Shown: positions 1 to 8,413, counted from the first letter of the stretch. The stretch is DNA of 64,000 nucleotides from Thiosulfatimonas sediminis (GCF_011398355.1 NZ_AP021889.1:186001-250000), one strand, 5' to 3'. Numbers and translations are program-made. Notes: generated by a model not told the origin, from the letters alone.

Positions 1-327
1 AAAGCCAAGCCATTCGTATTGTCCGCTCAATTCCGCTAGCCTGCCCATGTGCGGTGCCGCAAGTATAATATCGTAGGTTTCGGCACGAATGCCGGCACTG
101 AAGCGGGCAAAATTAGGGGCGCTAATAAAATGTATCGGAGTTTGCAGAACATCTGAAAAATGCGTTTTCAGTGGTTGATGAGCCTGAATTAGATGGGGGG
201 GCGTGGCATATGGAAACAGCGCCATATTCAGACTGGGTGGTGTCTGTTGGGCGTGTGCTAAGCCGTTGAATAACAGTATGAATAACAACGTCATGTGTAG
301 CGAATGCCGAAGCTTAAGCATTTTCAT
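1..327 (-). CDS. PhnD-like periplasmic binding protein, 3' end cut by window edge
   Basis: An open frame runs from an ATG at 327 to the left edge without a stop, giving 109 N-terminal residues. Residues 1 to about 26 form a signal peptide (basic start, hydrophobic core, ending near AHAQQ). The mature part reads as a lobe of a phosphate/phosphonate-type ABC binding protein: the stretch containing YDIILAAPHMGRLAEL matches the place where PhnD-family proteins carry their 'YD...GP..Y/..A' ligand-site strand. A second in-frame ATG at 321 is an alternative start. Many orphan PhnD-like proteins are sensor or uptake components rather than true phosphonate binders, so the ligand is not claimed. Whether a permease or a sensor kinase follows lies outside the window. 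Confidence 0.7.
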   Translation of the reverse strand, partial: MKMLKLRHSLHMTLLFILLFNGLAHAQQTPPSLNMALFPYATPPHLIQAHQPLKTHFSDVLQTPIHFISAPNFARFSAGIRAETYDIILAAPHMGRLAELSGQYEWLGF

Positions 328-554
328 GATAAAGGCTCACTAAAATTGAGGGCAGAAGCGTATTTCATTTGGTTGCGAGCTAACCATTTAGCGATCGCCT
401 ATCCTAGGATTTAAATTGCGTTTGATGGGTTGCGTATTCAAGCAATGCCATGTCTATAGAGGGGTTATTCTACCCTAGTTTGTATACGGGTAAAGCCTTG
501 TCTGGCTTGTTATGCAGGGATGGGAGGTTCTTCTGGCGGGGTGTTTTTTGTGGG

Positions 555-592
555 ACAAAAAAAAGCAGCCGAGTCGAAACTGCGGCTGCTTT
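555..592 (-). terminator. Rho-independent terminator after deaD
   Basis: AAAGCAGCCG at 562-571 pairs perfectly with CGGCTGCTTT at 583-592. Read on the minus strand the hairpin is followed by an uninterrupted T tract (complement of the A run at 557-564). It sits 34 bp past the deaD stop codon, so it ends the helicase transcript. The remaining 328-554 gap shows no other gene that I can support. Confidence 0.85.
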
Positions 593-625
593 CATTTTTA
601 CGTGTTTTGTTCGCTTAGCGAGATA

Positions 626-2443
626 TTAATCGCGAGGCTTTCTGCGCGCACGTGGTGCAGCAGGATTTGGTTTAGCGTCTTTATTACTGTGACGGCTTAA
701 ACGCACGCGTTCAGTCCCTTGTGATTTTACTTCGGAAATTTTTAGTTGTTGTCCACATACCCACGCTTTTTTCAAATCAGCAAGGGCATCTTTCGACATC
801 TTTTCCGGAAGGTCAACCATTGAATAACTGTCTTCGATGGTTAGCTGACGGATAAATTCGCTGTCGATATTCGCTTCGTTAGCAATACAACCCACGATAT
901 TACCTGGACGAACGCCGTGTGAGCGGCCGACTTCGATACGGTAACGGCTCATGCCTTCATCCGGCGCGCTGCTTTGACGGCGTGGTTTACGTTCCGCACC
1001 ACCGTCACGGTTATCGCGACGTTCACCACGGTCGCCACGGTTGTTGCGATCGCCACGACGGTCGTCACGCTCAAATCCACGGTCGCCACCGCTTCGCTCA
1101 CGAGTCGAAACTTCACGCACAGGCTTGTCTTCGATAAAGAAAGGCACGTCGCCTTGCATCATACGTGCAAGCGCGGCAGCAATTTCAGCGGCCGGAACGT
1201 TTTGCTCGTTTTCAACTTGTTCGATTAGGTTTTGGTAGAAGCTTAAATCATCTTGACCAAGCGCTTCAACAATACGCGTTTTGAAACGATCTACGCGAGT
1301 GTCGTTAATGGTTTGCGCTGACGGTAAGTGCATTTCGTCAACTAATTGTTTGGTAGTGCGTTCAATCGATTTCAGTAAACGGCGCTCGCGCGGTGTAACA
1401 AACAGTATCGCAGTACCGGAGCGACCAGCACGACCAGTACGACCGATACGGTGCACGTAGGATTCGTTATCTTGCGGGATATCAAAGTTAACAACATGGC
1501 TGATACGTGGAACATCAAGACCACGAGCAACGACGTCGGTTGCGACTAAAATATCCAGTTTGCCGGTTTTCAATTGGTCAACAATGCGTTCACGTTGATT
1601 CTGAGCAATATCGCCATTCAGTGCGGCGGCTGAGTAACCGCGCGCTTCCAGTTTTTCGGCCAAGTCAATGGTGGCATTTTTGGTGCGCACGAAGATAATC
1701 ATGCCGTCAATTTCGGAAGACTCTGCTTCTAAGATACGAGTTAGCGCATCAAGTTTGTGCCCTCCGCTGACCAGTAAGAATTTTTGTGCAATCGTGATGG
1801 CCGTCGCTGTTTTTTGCTTGATGATGACTTCAATCGGATCGTTCAGGTAGTTGCTGGCAATACGGTGGATTTCGTTTGGCATCGTGGCTGAGAAAAGCGC
1901 AATTTGACGTGTATCTGGCGTGTGTTCAAGCACCCACTCAACGTCATCGATGAAGCCCATACGGAGCATTTCATCGGCTTCATCCAAAACCAACAGTTTT
2001 AGATCGTCCAGTTTTAGCGTGCCTTTACGCATATGATCCATAACACGACCTGGCGTACCAACAACCACTTGCACACCGCGTTTTAGTGCGCGGATTTGTG
2101 AGCCGTAATCCGAACCACCGTAGATGGGTAGAACGTGGAAGCCTTTCATGTGGTGCGCGAATGTTTGGAAAGCTTCAGATACCTGAATCGCCAATTCGCG
2201 CGTTGGGGCAAGCACTAATACTTGTGGGTTTTTCTGGCTGGTATCTGCGTTGCTCAGTGCTGGTAGGGCAAAAGCCGCAGTTTTTCCAGTACCAGTTTGT
2301 GCCATACCTAAGATGTCTTTACCAGAAAGTAGGGCAGGAATGGCCTGCGCTTGAATCGGGCTTGGCGTTTCGTAGCCGATTTCGGCAATTGCGGTAAGAA
2401 TTTCTGGTTTTAGGCCAAGGTCTTTAAAAGTGACGTCACTCAT
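626..2443 (-). CDS. deaD: DEAD-box ATP-dependent RNA helicase DeaD/CsdA
   Basis: This is a 605-residue cytoplasmic RNA helicase of the CsdA (DeaD) class, which remodels structured RNA in ribosome assembly and mRNA decay, especially in the cold. Motifs appear in order: a Q motif (GYETPSPIQAQAIP, near residue 25), Walker A AQTGTGKT, PTRELA, GTPGR, DEAD, SAT, ARGLDVPRIS and HRIGRTGRAGR. After the two RecA lobes comes an Arg/Asp/Gly-rich low-complexity linker (about 440-505). A DbpA/CsdA-type RNA-binding domain follows (RYRIEVGRSHGVRPGNIVG), then a basic tail. Length and domain order match E. coli CsdA, about 630 residues. The start is the first Met of the conserved MSDVTFKDLGL opening. It is transcribed alone, with a terminator behind it. 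Confidence 0.95.
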   Translation of the reverse strand: MSDVTFKDLGLKPEILTAIAEIGYETPSPIQAQAIPALLSGKDILGMAQTGTGKTAAFALPALSNADTSQKNPQVLVLAPTRELAIQVSEAFQTFAHHMKGFHVLPIYGGSDYGSQIRALKRGVQVVVGTPGRVMDHMRKGTLKLDDLKLLVLDEADEMLRMGFIDDVEWVLEHTPDTRQIALFSATMPNEIHRIASNYLNDPIEVIIKQKTATAITIAQKFLLVSGGHKLDALTRILEAESSEIDGMIIFVRTKNATIDLAEKLEARGYSAAALNGDIAQNQRERIVDQLKTGKLDILVATDVVARGLDVPRISHVVNFDIPQDNESYVHRIGRTGRAGRSGTAILFVTPRERRLLKSIERTTKQLVDEMHLPSAQTINDTRVDRFKTRIVEALGQDDLSFYQNLIEQVENEQNVPAAEIAAALARMMQGDVPFFIEDKPVREVSTRERSGGDRGFERDDRRGDRNNRGDRGERRDNRDGGAERKPRRQSSAPDEGMSRYRIEVGRSHGVRPGNIVGCIANEANIDSEFIRQLTIEDSYSMVDLPEKMSKDALADLKKAWVCGQQLKISEVKSQGTERVRLSRHSNKDAKPNPAAPRARRKPRD

Positions 2444-2490
2444 CGGGTGTCCTTATCGAATTAAATCGTAGACTTGCCCGGAATAGGAAA

Positions 2491-2523
2491 AGAAAAACTA
2501 AGGCAAAGACAGAGACGCTTTGC
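2491..2523 (-). promoter_or_regulatory. Terminator-like hairpin in the deaD leader
   Basis: On the minus strand GCAAAG (2523-2518) pairs with CTTTGC (2508-2503) around a 9-nt loop, followed by a T-rich stretch (complement of 2491-2501). It lies about 60 nt upstream of the deaD start, inside the presumed leader. A 6-bp stem is weak, so it could be an attenuator, a pause site or nothing. Confidence 0.25.
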
Positions 2524-2660
2524 ACTGCTGCATCGCTTCGGCAGTCGATTATGTGAGCCGAGCATGAGCTTGCTATTCTGGGGCAAATTTGTGTTCATAA
2601 AACGAGCACCTTTGCAGCAAAACAGCATCGCATAAGCGAATTGGAGAGATAGCAAATGGC

Positions 2661-2690
2661 TCTATACTTGGAGGCGTACCGACAAATCAA
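2661..2690 (-). promoter_or_regulatory. deaD: Candidate sigma-70 promoter for deaD
   Basis: On the minus strand TTGATT (2690-2685) and TATAGA (2666-2661) are 18 nt apart, an acceptable sigma-70 arrangement. Transcription would begin near 2654 and give a leader of about 210 nt. A long leader is known for E. coli csdA and other cold-shock mRNAs. The gap from 2444 to 2905 otherwise holds only a 64-codon frame (2461-2655) that I do not believe. Assignment is by eye. Confidence 0.35.
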
Positions 2691-2905
2691 GAGAAAGCGC
2701 GGTAACGCCTCGGTATTAATGTGATTACGTACTTAGCGTAGCGTGTTTTTTCAGCGGGCTTAGAAAGTTTCTTATAAAGAAAATCTAACGCCCCATTAAT
2801 ACAGGGCGCAGATTGTACTAAGTGATTGAGGTAAAAGCAAATTTACTTTATCTGAAAATGCCTTTTTAAACGAAATAGTTCAATTTTACGCTAAATTTTT
2901 CTCGT

Positions 2906-4279
2906 TCAGTCACCATAAATTACGCTGGGCAACCAAGTGACCAGTTCCGGCCAGATAGCAAGAATGACCAAGACTGAGAGTTGGATGGCAATAAAGGGGG
3001 CTGTCCCTTTGTATAAATCGGCGGTTTTTAAATCTGGTGGCGCAACACCGCGTAGGTAGAAGAGCGCAAAGCCAAATGGCGGCGTTAAAAAAGCAGTTTG
3101 TAGGTTGATTGCAATCATGATGCCCAGCCAAATCGGATCAACCCCCATCATCAGTAGAATCGGCGCGACTACTGGCACGACCACATAGGTGATTTCGATA
3201 AAGTCTAGGAAGAAGCCCAGAATGAACATCAATGCCATGACAATTAACATTGCAGTAAAGATGCCGCCCGGTAAATCGGAGAGCAGGTCATGCATTAAAT
3301 CGTCACCGCCTAGACCACGGAACACCAGCGAGAAGAAGGCTGCGCCGATGAAAATCAAAAAAATCATACTGGTGACTTTAAGTGTGTTTTGCAGCACCGC
3401 TTGCAGGGTAGCCAGGTTTAATTGTTGATTAAATAGTGCTAGGAATAACGCGCCCAGTGCGCCTAAGGAGGCGGCTTCGGTTGGGGTGGCAAAGCCGCCT
3501 AAAATCGATCCAAGGACGAGTAAAATCAACAATAGTGGTGGAACGAGGCTTTTAATCACCCGTTTCCCTAAGCCCGGAGCGACCGGGGTACCAAGATGGT
3601 TCGGAACTTTTTCTGGATGACGCATCGCTTGGAAGAATAGATACCCCATATAAAGTACCACTAGAAGCATTCCGGGCAGAAGCGCGCCAATAAACAGGTC
3701 ACCAACTGAAAGCGGCTCGGGGGAGAATATTCCTTGGTTCAGCTGCGCCTGTTGGTAGGACGAGGATAAGACGTCGCCCAATAGAATCAACACGATTGAG
3801 GGCGGAATAATTTGTCCAAGGGTGCCGGCTGCACAGATGGTGCCACTCGCCAGTTTTGGGCAGTAGCCTTGTTTAAGCATGGTGGGTAGCGCCAATAATC
3901 CCATGGTGACCACGGTTGCGCCGACAATCCCGGTGCTGGCGGCGAGCAGCATCCCGACAATGATGACCGCAATCCCCAAACCGCCTTTAATACCGCGCAT
4001 CACCTCGTCCATGGTGGTCAGTAGGTCTTCCGCCAATTTGGATTTTTCTAGCATAATGCCCATAAACACAAACAGCGGTACTGCTATCAATGTTTGGTTG
4101 TTCATAATGTCAAAAATACGGTTTGGGATGCTTTGTAGGAAGGCCATGTCGAAAGCGCCGAAAAAATTTGCGGTAAGAGCAAATAATAACGACACGCCGG
4201 CAAGCGTCAAAGCCACCGGAAAACCGGCCAATAAAAATAGAAAAATAAATGCAAATAGCAGCAGTGATAACCATTCCAT
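2906..4279 (-). CDS. dctM: TRAP transporter large permease subunit (DctM family)
   Basis: This 457-residue inner-membrane protein is the transport subunit of a tripartite ATP-independent periplasmic transporter, which uses an ion gradient to import small organic acids or related solutes. It is almost entirely hydrophobic, with about a dozen predicted helices. The family signature is clear: GILLEKS-type text (GIMLEKSKLAEDLLTTMD), AASTGIVGATVVTMG, GTLGQIIPPSIVLILLG, and PTEAASLGALGAL in the second half. Its ATG overlaps the dctQ stop as TAATG, so the two are translationally coupled. No DctP binding protein is present in the window, so the substrate cannot be inferred. Confidence 0.92.
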   Translation of the reverse strand: MEWLSLLLFAFIFLFLLAGFPVALTLAGVSLLFALTANFFGAFDMAFLQSIPNRIFDIMNNQTLIAVPLFVFMGIMLEKSKLAEDLLTTMDEVMRGIKGGLGIAVIIVGMLLAASTGIVGATVVTMGLLALPTMLKQGYCPKLASGTICAAGTLGQIIPPSIVLILLGDVLSSSYQQAQLNQGIFSPEPLSVGDLFIGALLPGMLLVVLYMGYLFFQAMRHPEKVPNHLGTPVAPGLGKRVIKSLVPPLLLILLVLGSILGGFATPTEAASLGALGALFLALFNQQLNLATLQAVLQNTLKVTSMIFLIFIGAAFFSLVFRGLGGDDLMHDLLSDLPGGIFTAMLIVMALMFILGFFLDFIEITYVVVPVVAPILLMMGVDPIWLGIMIAINLQTAFLTPPFGFALFYLRGVAPPDLKTADLYKGTAPFIAIQLSVLVILAIWPELVTWLPSVIYGD

Positions 4280-4839
4280 TACAGCTTACCTCCTTGTATT
4301 TTCGGCGTTTCATCGTCATTTTGATGGGTGCGAATTGCCAAGCTGTTTTTAGCGATAATCGCTAGTGCTTGCAACAGGAGAAGACTCGCCATCAGAGGTA
4401 TTAGGGTTTTGAGTAGATAGACATAGCCGATGCCTGCTGATTCCGAAGAGCTTTCTTGAATCGCCCAACTGTTACTAACATATTCCGCGCTACTCCATAA
4501 AATAAATAGGGTGACAGGTAGGGTAAACAGCAATGAACCGAGTAGATTGATCCAGTGTTTACGTGCCGGGCTATAGCGACTGTAAAAAACATCAACGCGC
4601 ACGTGTTCATCGTGTAAATAGGTATAGCTGATGCCAAGCATAAAGAGAATGGCATGATTGTAAGTAATCGCCTGTTGCAAGGCGATCGAGCCTGTGTCAA
4701 AGCCGTAACGCAACACGACGACCAGGGCGGTAATGAGCACCAAACTGAGTACGCTCCATGCGACAAAGCGCCCAATTTTATCTTGTATCAATTGATGGAA
4801 CTTGAGATAGGTTTGTAGAAAATTATCCATAAAAATCAT
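4279..4839 (-). CDS. dctQ: TRAP transporter small permease subunit (DctQ family)
   Basis: This 186-residue membrane protein has four hydrophobic helices (about 26-46, 62-80, 102-122 and 145-165), as DctQ subunits do. It supports the DctM permease. The segment YLHDEHVRVDVFYSRYSPARKHW is the usual DctQ cytoplasmic motif with the invariant 'H.RVD' core. The frame opens at ATG 4839, and a second ATG three codons inside (4830) is equally possible. The gap upstream to 4960 contains the terminator of the neighbouring gene, so dctQ-dctM is probably a separate two-gene unit. Confidence 0.9.
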   Translation of the reverse strand: MIFMDNFLQTYLKFHQLIQDKIGRFVAWSVLSLVLITALVVVLRYGFDTGSIALQQAITYNHAILFMLGISYTYLHDEHVRVDVFYSRYSPARKHWINLLGSLLFTLPVTLFILWSSAEYVSNSWAIQESSSESAGIGYVYLLKTLIPLMASLLLLQALAIIAKNSLAIRTHQNDDETPKIQGGKL

Positions 4840-4913
4840 CTTATTAAGTCTTTGTTGCCGGCTATTTTAGCGATTTTTACGATGGATGGGCGAATTGTAG
4901 GATAAGGGGGGTG

Positions 4914-4944
4914 GAAAAACCCACTGTCAGCCGTGGCAGTGGGT
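4914..4944 (-). terminator. Rho-independent terminator after the RcnB-like lipoprotein gene
   Basis: ACCCACTG (4919-4926) pairs with CAGTGGGT (4937-4944) around a 10-nt loop. On the minus strand it is followed by a five-T run (complement of 4915-4919). It lies just downstream of the stop at 4960 and separates that gene from dctQM. Confidence 0.8.
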
Positions 4945-4959
4945 GCTTGTTGGATTGGG

Positions 4960-5388
4960 TTAAAAATCGAATAGGATATCGTACACCACCCGAGTTTTAC
5001 GGTGAATTAGCACGATGTCGCCGCCTATGCGTACTCGAATTAAGTCGTCCGGTATTCTTGGAAGACGAGCTTCAATATCACGTGGTAAACGCTGGTAACG
5101 TAACTTATCAGGCAGTGGTTGGTGCAAATAATAGGGGCGTTTATAGTGACCGGGCGGTGTGCGCTGGTAGCCTTTCTTTTTGTATTTATCTTTGCTTTTA
5201 TAGTGCGGATGGTAATAGTCGTACAGGCGGTAATTGTCATCCTGGCTAAAACGATAATTGTAATAGCGTTCTTGATGTGGCGCCGGGGCTTGGACGACAG
5301 TGTGGTGCTGAACGACACAGCCATTTAACCAAAAGGTGCTGCCTAAAAGAGTGGCAAGCAAGCCATTGCGTAAAGTGAATATTTTCAT
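4960..5388 (-). CDS. RcnB/CigR-like outer-membrane or periplasmic lipoprotein
   Basis: This 142-residue protein has an N-terminal lipoprotein signal with lipobox LNGC (Cys at about residue 24), then a Tyr/His/Lys-rich middle. The C-terminal segment alternates PPGHYKR, QPLPDKLRYQRLP and LIRVRIGGDIVLIHRKTRVV. That last part is the RcnB/CigR-type repeat ('LP.....R.P..Y..VR.G.DVVLID..TR.V'), which this family uses in the periplasm. E. coli RcnB affects nickel/cobalt homeostasis, and most relatives are uncharacterised, so a metal role is only a suggestion. An AGGAGG-like site (GGAGGCG) precedes the ATG. It follows another lipoprotein by 15 bp and the two probably share a transcript. Confidence 0.7.
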   Translation of the reverse strand: MKIFTLRNGLLATLLGSTFWLNGCVVQHHTVVQAPAPHQERYYNYRFSQDDNYRLYDYYHPHYKSKDKYKKKGYQRTPPGHYKRPYYLHQPLPDKLRYQRLPRDIEARLPRIPDDLIRVRIGGDIVLIHRKTRVVYDILFDF

Positions 5389-5403
5389 AACGCCTCCAGA
5401 TGT

Positions 5404-5940
5404 CTATCGATAAGAGCGGGCAAATGGCGCCTGTGCAGCATCTTGCTGTTTAGGGCGCTTAGTTTCATGTTTGAAAGCTGGGTTTGGTCGTTGCAAAGTC
5501 GGTTTTGGCGTGGACACTTTGCGTTCTTGTTGTGAATTTAGCTTAGCATTTAGCGGATCCATGCGGCGTTTCTTTTTGTCATCTGGGGTATCAATTTTAA
5601 CGGTCGGTTTTTTATGCAGCACGGGTTTGGGCGCAACCTGGATAGAGCGGCTAGGTGGCGTAAAAGTGCTTTTATCGGGTTTTACTTGATGGTTTGTGCG
5701 TTGTTTGTCGTGCTGTTTTTCGCGTGATTTTGGGTGGTGAGGATTTTCACGTTGGTGTTCGTAGTGCACATTTTTTGGCGGCAAGGGCGTTGGATAATAG
5801 CGGTAGTATTGCGATGGCTCGATTTGGTAGACTCGATAACTCTGGTGTTGCGGATGATGGACTACGCAGCCGTTCAGAACCATTACACTGCCAAATAACA
5901 TCAATAAGCGATAAAACAAGGTCTGTTTCAAAATGTTCAT
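5404..5940 (-). CDS. Basic, proline-rich lipoprotein of unknown function
   Basis: This 178-residue protein has a signal ending in lipobox LNGC (Cys near residue 25), followed by CVVHHPQHQ. The downstream lipoprotein has the same LNGCVV.HH arrangement, so the signal regions are probably homologous. The mature part is rich in Pro, Lys, Arg, His and Gln with no recognisable domain and is probably disordered. It could thread through the cell wall or bind an anionic partner, but nothing proves either. An AGGAGT ribosome site precedes the ATG and is partly covered by an inverted repeat (5942-5985). Confidence 0.65.
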   Translation of the reverse strand: MNILKQTLFYRLLMLFGSVMVLNGCVVHHPQHQSYRVYQIEPSQYYRYYPTPLPPKNVHYEHQRENPHHPKSREKQHDKQRTNHQVKPDKSTFTPPSRSIQVAPKPVLHKKPTVKIDTPDDKKKRRMDPLNAKLNSQQERKVSTPKPTLQRPNPAFKHETKRPKQQDAAQAPFARSYR

Positions 5941-5941
5941 C

Positions 5942-5985
5942 GGTCTACTCCTGCGCTTAAATTAGGGTGATGCTTGTAGTAGACC
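5942..5985 (-). promoter_or_regulatory. Inverted repeat overlapping the ribosome site of the 5404-5940 gene
   Basis: GGTCTACT (5942-5949) and AGTAGACC (5978-5985) are perfect 8-bp inverted repeats, 28 nt apart. In the minus-strand mRNA the proximal arm overlaps the end of the AGGAG ribosome site and stops one base before the ATG. A hairpin would therefore compete with ribosome binding if the transcript starts upstream of 5985. Confidence 0.35.
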
Positions 5986-6000
5986 ACAAACTGACGTCGA

Positions 6001-6033
6001 CAAATTTGCAACAAATTCGCAACAAGTCTGCAC
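6001..6033. repeat. Three tandem 11-bp direct repeats in the priA/lipoprotein divergent region
   Basis: CAAATTTGCAA (6001-6011), CAAATTCGCAA (6012-6022) and CAAGTCTGCAC (6023-6033) follow each other without gaps. Unit 2 differs from unit 1 at one position and unit 3 is diverged. An 11-bp period places each unit on the same helix face, as at OmpR/PhoB-type response-regulator boxes. The repeats are about 60 bp upstream of the lipoprotein start and about 100 bp upstream of priA, so either gene could be the target. Confidence 0.5.
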
Positions 6034-6130
6034 AAACTCTGAAGCCACAACGATTCCTACGAGTGGACAATTTCGCCGACAATTTTGTTTACAATAAGCG
6101 CATTCATTTTCTTCAATATCAGGCAATCAC

Positions 6131-8413
6131 TTGACCACAACGAACTTAACAAATTCCAGCGCGCCTTGCGAAAACCGTGTTTTAAAGGTCGCGGTTGCCG
6201 GCCCCTTTTTGACGCCATTGGATTATCTGGATAACGTCGGTTTGGTTGATCGAGTGCTGGCAGAACAGCTGATTGGTCGTCGAGTACGTATTCCTTTTCG
6301 TAGTAAGTCGCAGGTGGCCTTAGTGGTCGCGGTGGCTGCTGCGGAATACGCACTTGATAAAATCAAGCCGATTGAAGCATGGCTCGATGACGCGCCAATT
6401 GTTGCCGCTCAGGATTTCGCTTTTTTACAGTGGGTTGCAGACTACTATCATGCGCCGCTCGGTGAGGTAATTATTACCGCTTTGCCAAAGCGTCTTCGTG
6501 CTGGCGAACCGGCGCAAATGCAGGGAGCGGATACTTGGCACCTTAGTCCATTAGGGCGAACGGCACTGACCGAGATTCCAGCACGCGCTAAAGCACAATT
6601 TGCTCTGGCTACCGCGTTTTTAGAGGCTGCACAGCCTTTGAACGCAGCAGACTGTAAAGCGATTACGGGCAGTTGGCGTAAGATGGTGAATCAATGGCTA
6701 GAGCAGCAATTCTTACAGGTATTGCCCGGCACTTGTTGGCAAGAGCCACTGGCAGAGCGCGCGCATCATCATCCACTCAACGCTCAGCAAGTCGCTGCCG
6801 TGCAAGCCGTTACAGATAAGCTTGATTGCGGTGGCTTTGCCAGTTATTTGTTGCAAGGCATTACCGGCAGCGGTAAGACCGAAGTCTATTTAGCGATGAC
6901 AGAATTTGCGCTTAAGCAAGGTAAGCAGGTGCTGATTTTAGTGCCGGAAATCGGCCTAACCCCGCAAATGATTGGGCGTTTCTCTGGCTATTTACAAACA
7001 CCGATTGCGCTGTTGCATTCCGGAATGAACGACTCACAACGGCATTGTGCGTGGCATTCAGTACGTACCGGCGAGGTTTCCGTTCTTTTAGGAACGCGTT
7101 CGGCGGTGTTTGCCCCTTTTAAGAACTTAGGGTTGTGCATTATCGACGAAGAGCACGATGCCTCTTATAAGCAGCAGGATGGTGTGCGTTATTCGGCACG
7201 TGATATTTTGGTGCGGCGTGCGCATCAGCAACAAGTGCCGGTAGTGCTTGGCTCTGCGACACCTTCGTTGGAAAGTTTGTTTAATGTTAAGCAACAACGC
7301 TATCATTTGTTGACGTTAACCGAGCGTGCCGGTGTTGCCAAGCCGCCGCAAATTAAGCTAATAGATATACGCGGAGAAAAAATTCAAGAAGGGGTTGGAA
7401 TCCAGCTTAAAGCGGCGATGCAACGCCATTTAGAGAATGGCAAACAGGTGTTGTTGTTTTTGAATCGGCGTGGTTTTGCACCCGTATTAATGTGTCACGA
7501 TTGCGGCTGGCAAGCGCATTGCCCAAGTTGCGATGCGAATATGACCTTACATCAGGGGACGCATCATCAATATCTACAATGCCATCACTGCGGCGAGCAG
7601 ATGGTCAAACCAGTGCAATGTCCAAGTTGTCAGGGTAAAGAACTGCATACGATGGGGCAAGGTACTGAGCGTTTAGAAGAGTCGATTAGAGAGTGGTTTG
7701 CTGATAAAACTGTTTTGCGGATTGATCGCGACAGCACACGTTTAAAAGGCAAAATGGCGGAACTGACGGCGCAAGCGCATAGTGGCGAAGCGGATATTTT
7801 GATTGGGACCCAGATGTTGGCCAAAGGGCATCATTTTCCGAAAGTGACGTTGGTCGGTATGCTGGATATCGACCAAGGACTGTTTAGCTGTGATTATCGC
7901 GCTACCGAACGCATGGCGCAGTTGGTGTTGCAGGTCGCAGGGCGCTCTGGACGCGCCGAAGATGCCGGTGAAGTGCTGGTGCAAACCCATCATCCGCAGC
8001 ATCCATTGCTGTTGAAATTAATTCAAGACGGCTATGCCGAATTTGTCCGTGCGGCTCTCCAAGAACGCGATGAAGCGGCTCTACCGCCCTATCGTTTTCA
8101 GTGTTTGGTGCGTGCCGAAGCACATCAGGCGCAAGATGCGTTGGATTTTCTACACTCCCTTAAAGCCGGACTTGAGCTGCAATGGCAGAGTTTGACCGAG
8201 CAATCGGTGATGCGCGGTTTGGAATTTTGGGGGCCGGTTAGTGCACCGATGTTACGCCGTCAAGGACGTTATCGCTATCAACTGATGCTGAGCAGCGTCT
8301 CGCGCCAAAAATTGCACCAACTGCTGAGCATCATGCAACCCTATATCTACAAAAGTCCGCTGGCGCGTAAAGTTCGCTGGAGTCTCGACATTGACCCGCA
8401 GGATGTTTTTTAA
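6131..8413 (+). CDS. priA: Primosomal protein N' (PriA replication-restart helicase)
   Basis: PriA recognises stalled or D-loop forks and reloads the replisome. This 760-residue protein has the N-terminal 3'-DNA-binding domain (VLKVAVAGPFLTPLDYL, RVRIPF), Walker A GITGSGKTEVY, DEEHD motif II, and GSATPSLES. A zinc region has paired cysteines (CHDCGWQAHCPSCD and CHHCGEQMVKPVQCPSC). The helicase C-lobe includes GTQMLAKGHHFP and VAGRSGRAE. The start is the unusual TTG at 6131: an in-frame TAA lies at 6095 and there is no ATG or GTG between it and the conserved VLKVAVAG segment. A weak AGGC is the only ribosome site. It is convergent with bioC. Confidence 0.95.
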   Translation: MTTTNLTNSSAPCENRVLKVAVAGPFLTPLDYLDNVGLVDRVLAEQLIGRRVRIPFRSKSQVALVVAVAAAEYALDKIKPIEAWLDDAPIVAAQDFAFLQWVADYYHAPLGEVIITALPKRLRAGEPAQMQGADTWHLSPLGRTALTEIPARAKAQFALATAFLEAAQPLNAADCKAITGSWRKMVNQWLEQQFLQVLPGTCWQEPLAERAHHHPLNAQQVAAVQAVTDKLDCGGFASYLLQGITGSGKTEVYLAMTEFALKQGKQVLILVPEIGLTPQMIGRFSGYLQTPIALLHSGMNDSQRHCAWHSVRTGEVSVLLGTRSAVFAPFKNLGLCIIDEEHDASYKQQDGVRYSARDILVRRAHQQQVPVVLGSATPSLESLFNVKQQRYHLLTLTERAGVAKPPQIKLIDIRGEKIQEGVGIQLKAAMQRHLENGKQVLLFLNRRGFAPVLMCHDCGWQAHCPSCDANMTLHQGTHHQYLQCHHCGEQMVKPVQCPSCQGKELHTMGQGTERLEESIREWFADKTVLRIDRDSTRLKGKMAELTAQAHSGEADILIGTQMLAKGHHFPKVTLVGMLDIDQGLFSCDYRATERMAQLVLQVAGRSGRAEDAGEVLVQTHHPQHPLLLKLIQDGYAEFVRAALQERDEAALPPYRFQCLVRAEAHQAQDALDFLHSLKAGLELQWQSLTEQSVMRGLEFWGPVSAPMLRRQGRYRYQLMLSSVSRQKLHQLLSIMQPYIYKSPLARKVRWSLDIDPQDVF

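Noticed and set aside
2461-2655. 64-codon frame in the deaD leader (minus strand)
   Set aside because: The composition is basic and Cys/Ser-rich, with no ribosome site or recognised motif. It overlaps the likely leader of deaD.
3879-4352. 157-codon frame antisense to dctM/dctQ
   Set aside because: It is the reverse of a clear TRAP permease pair, with no ribosome site and a composition typical of a shadow.
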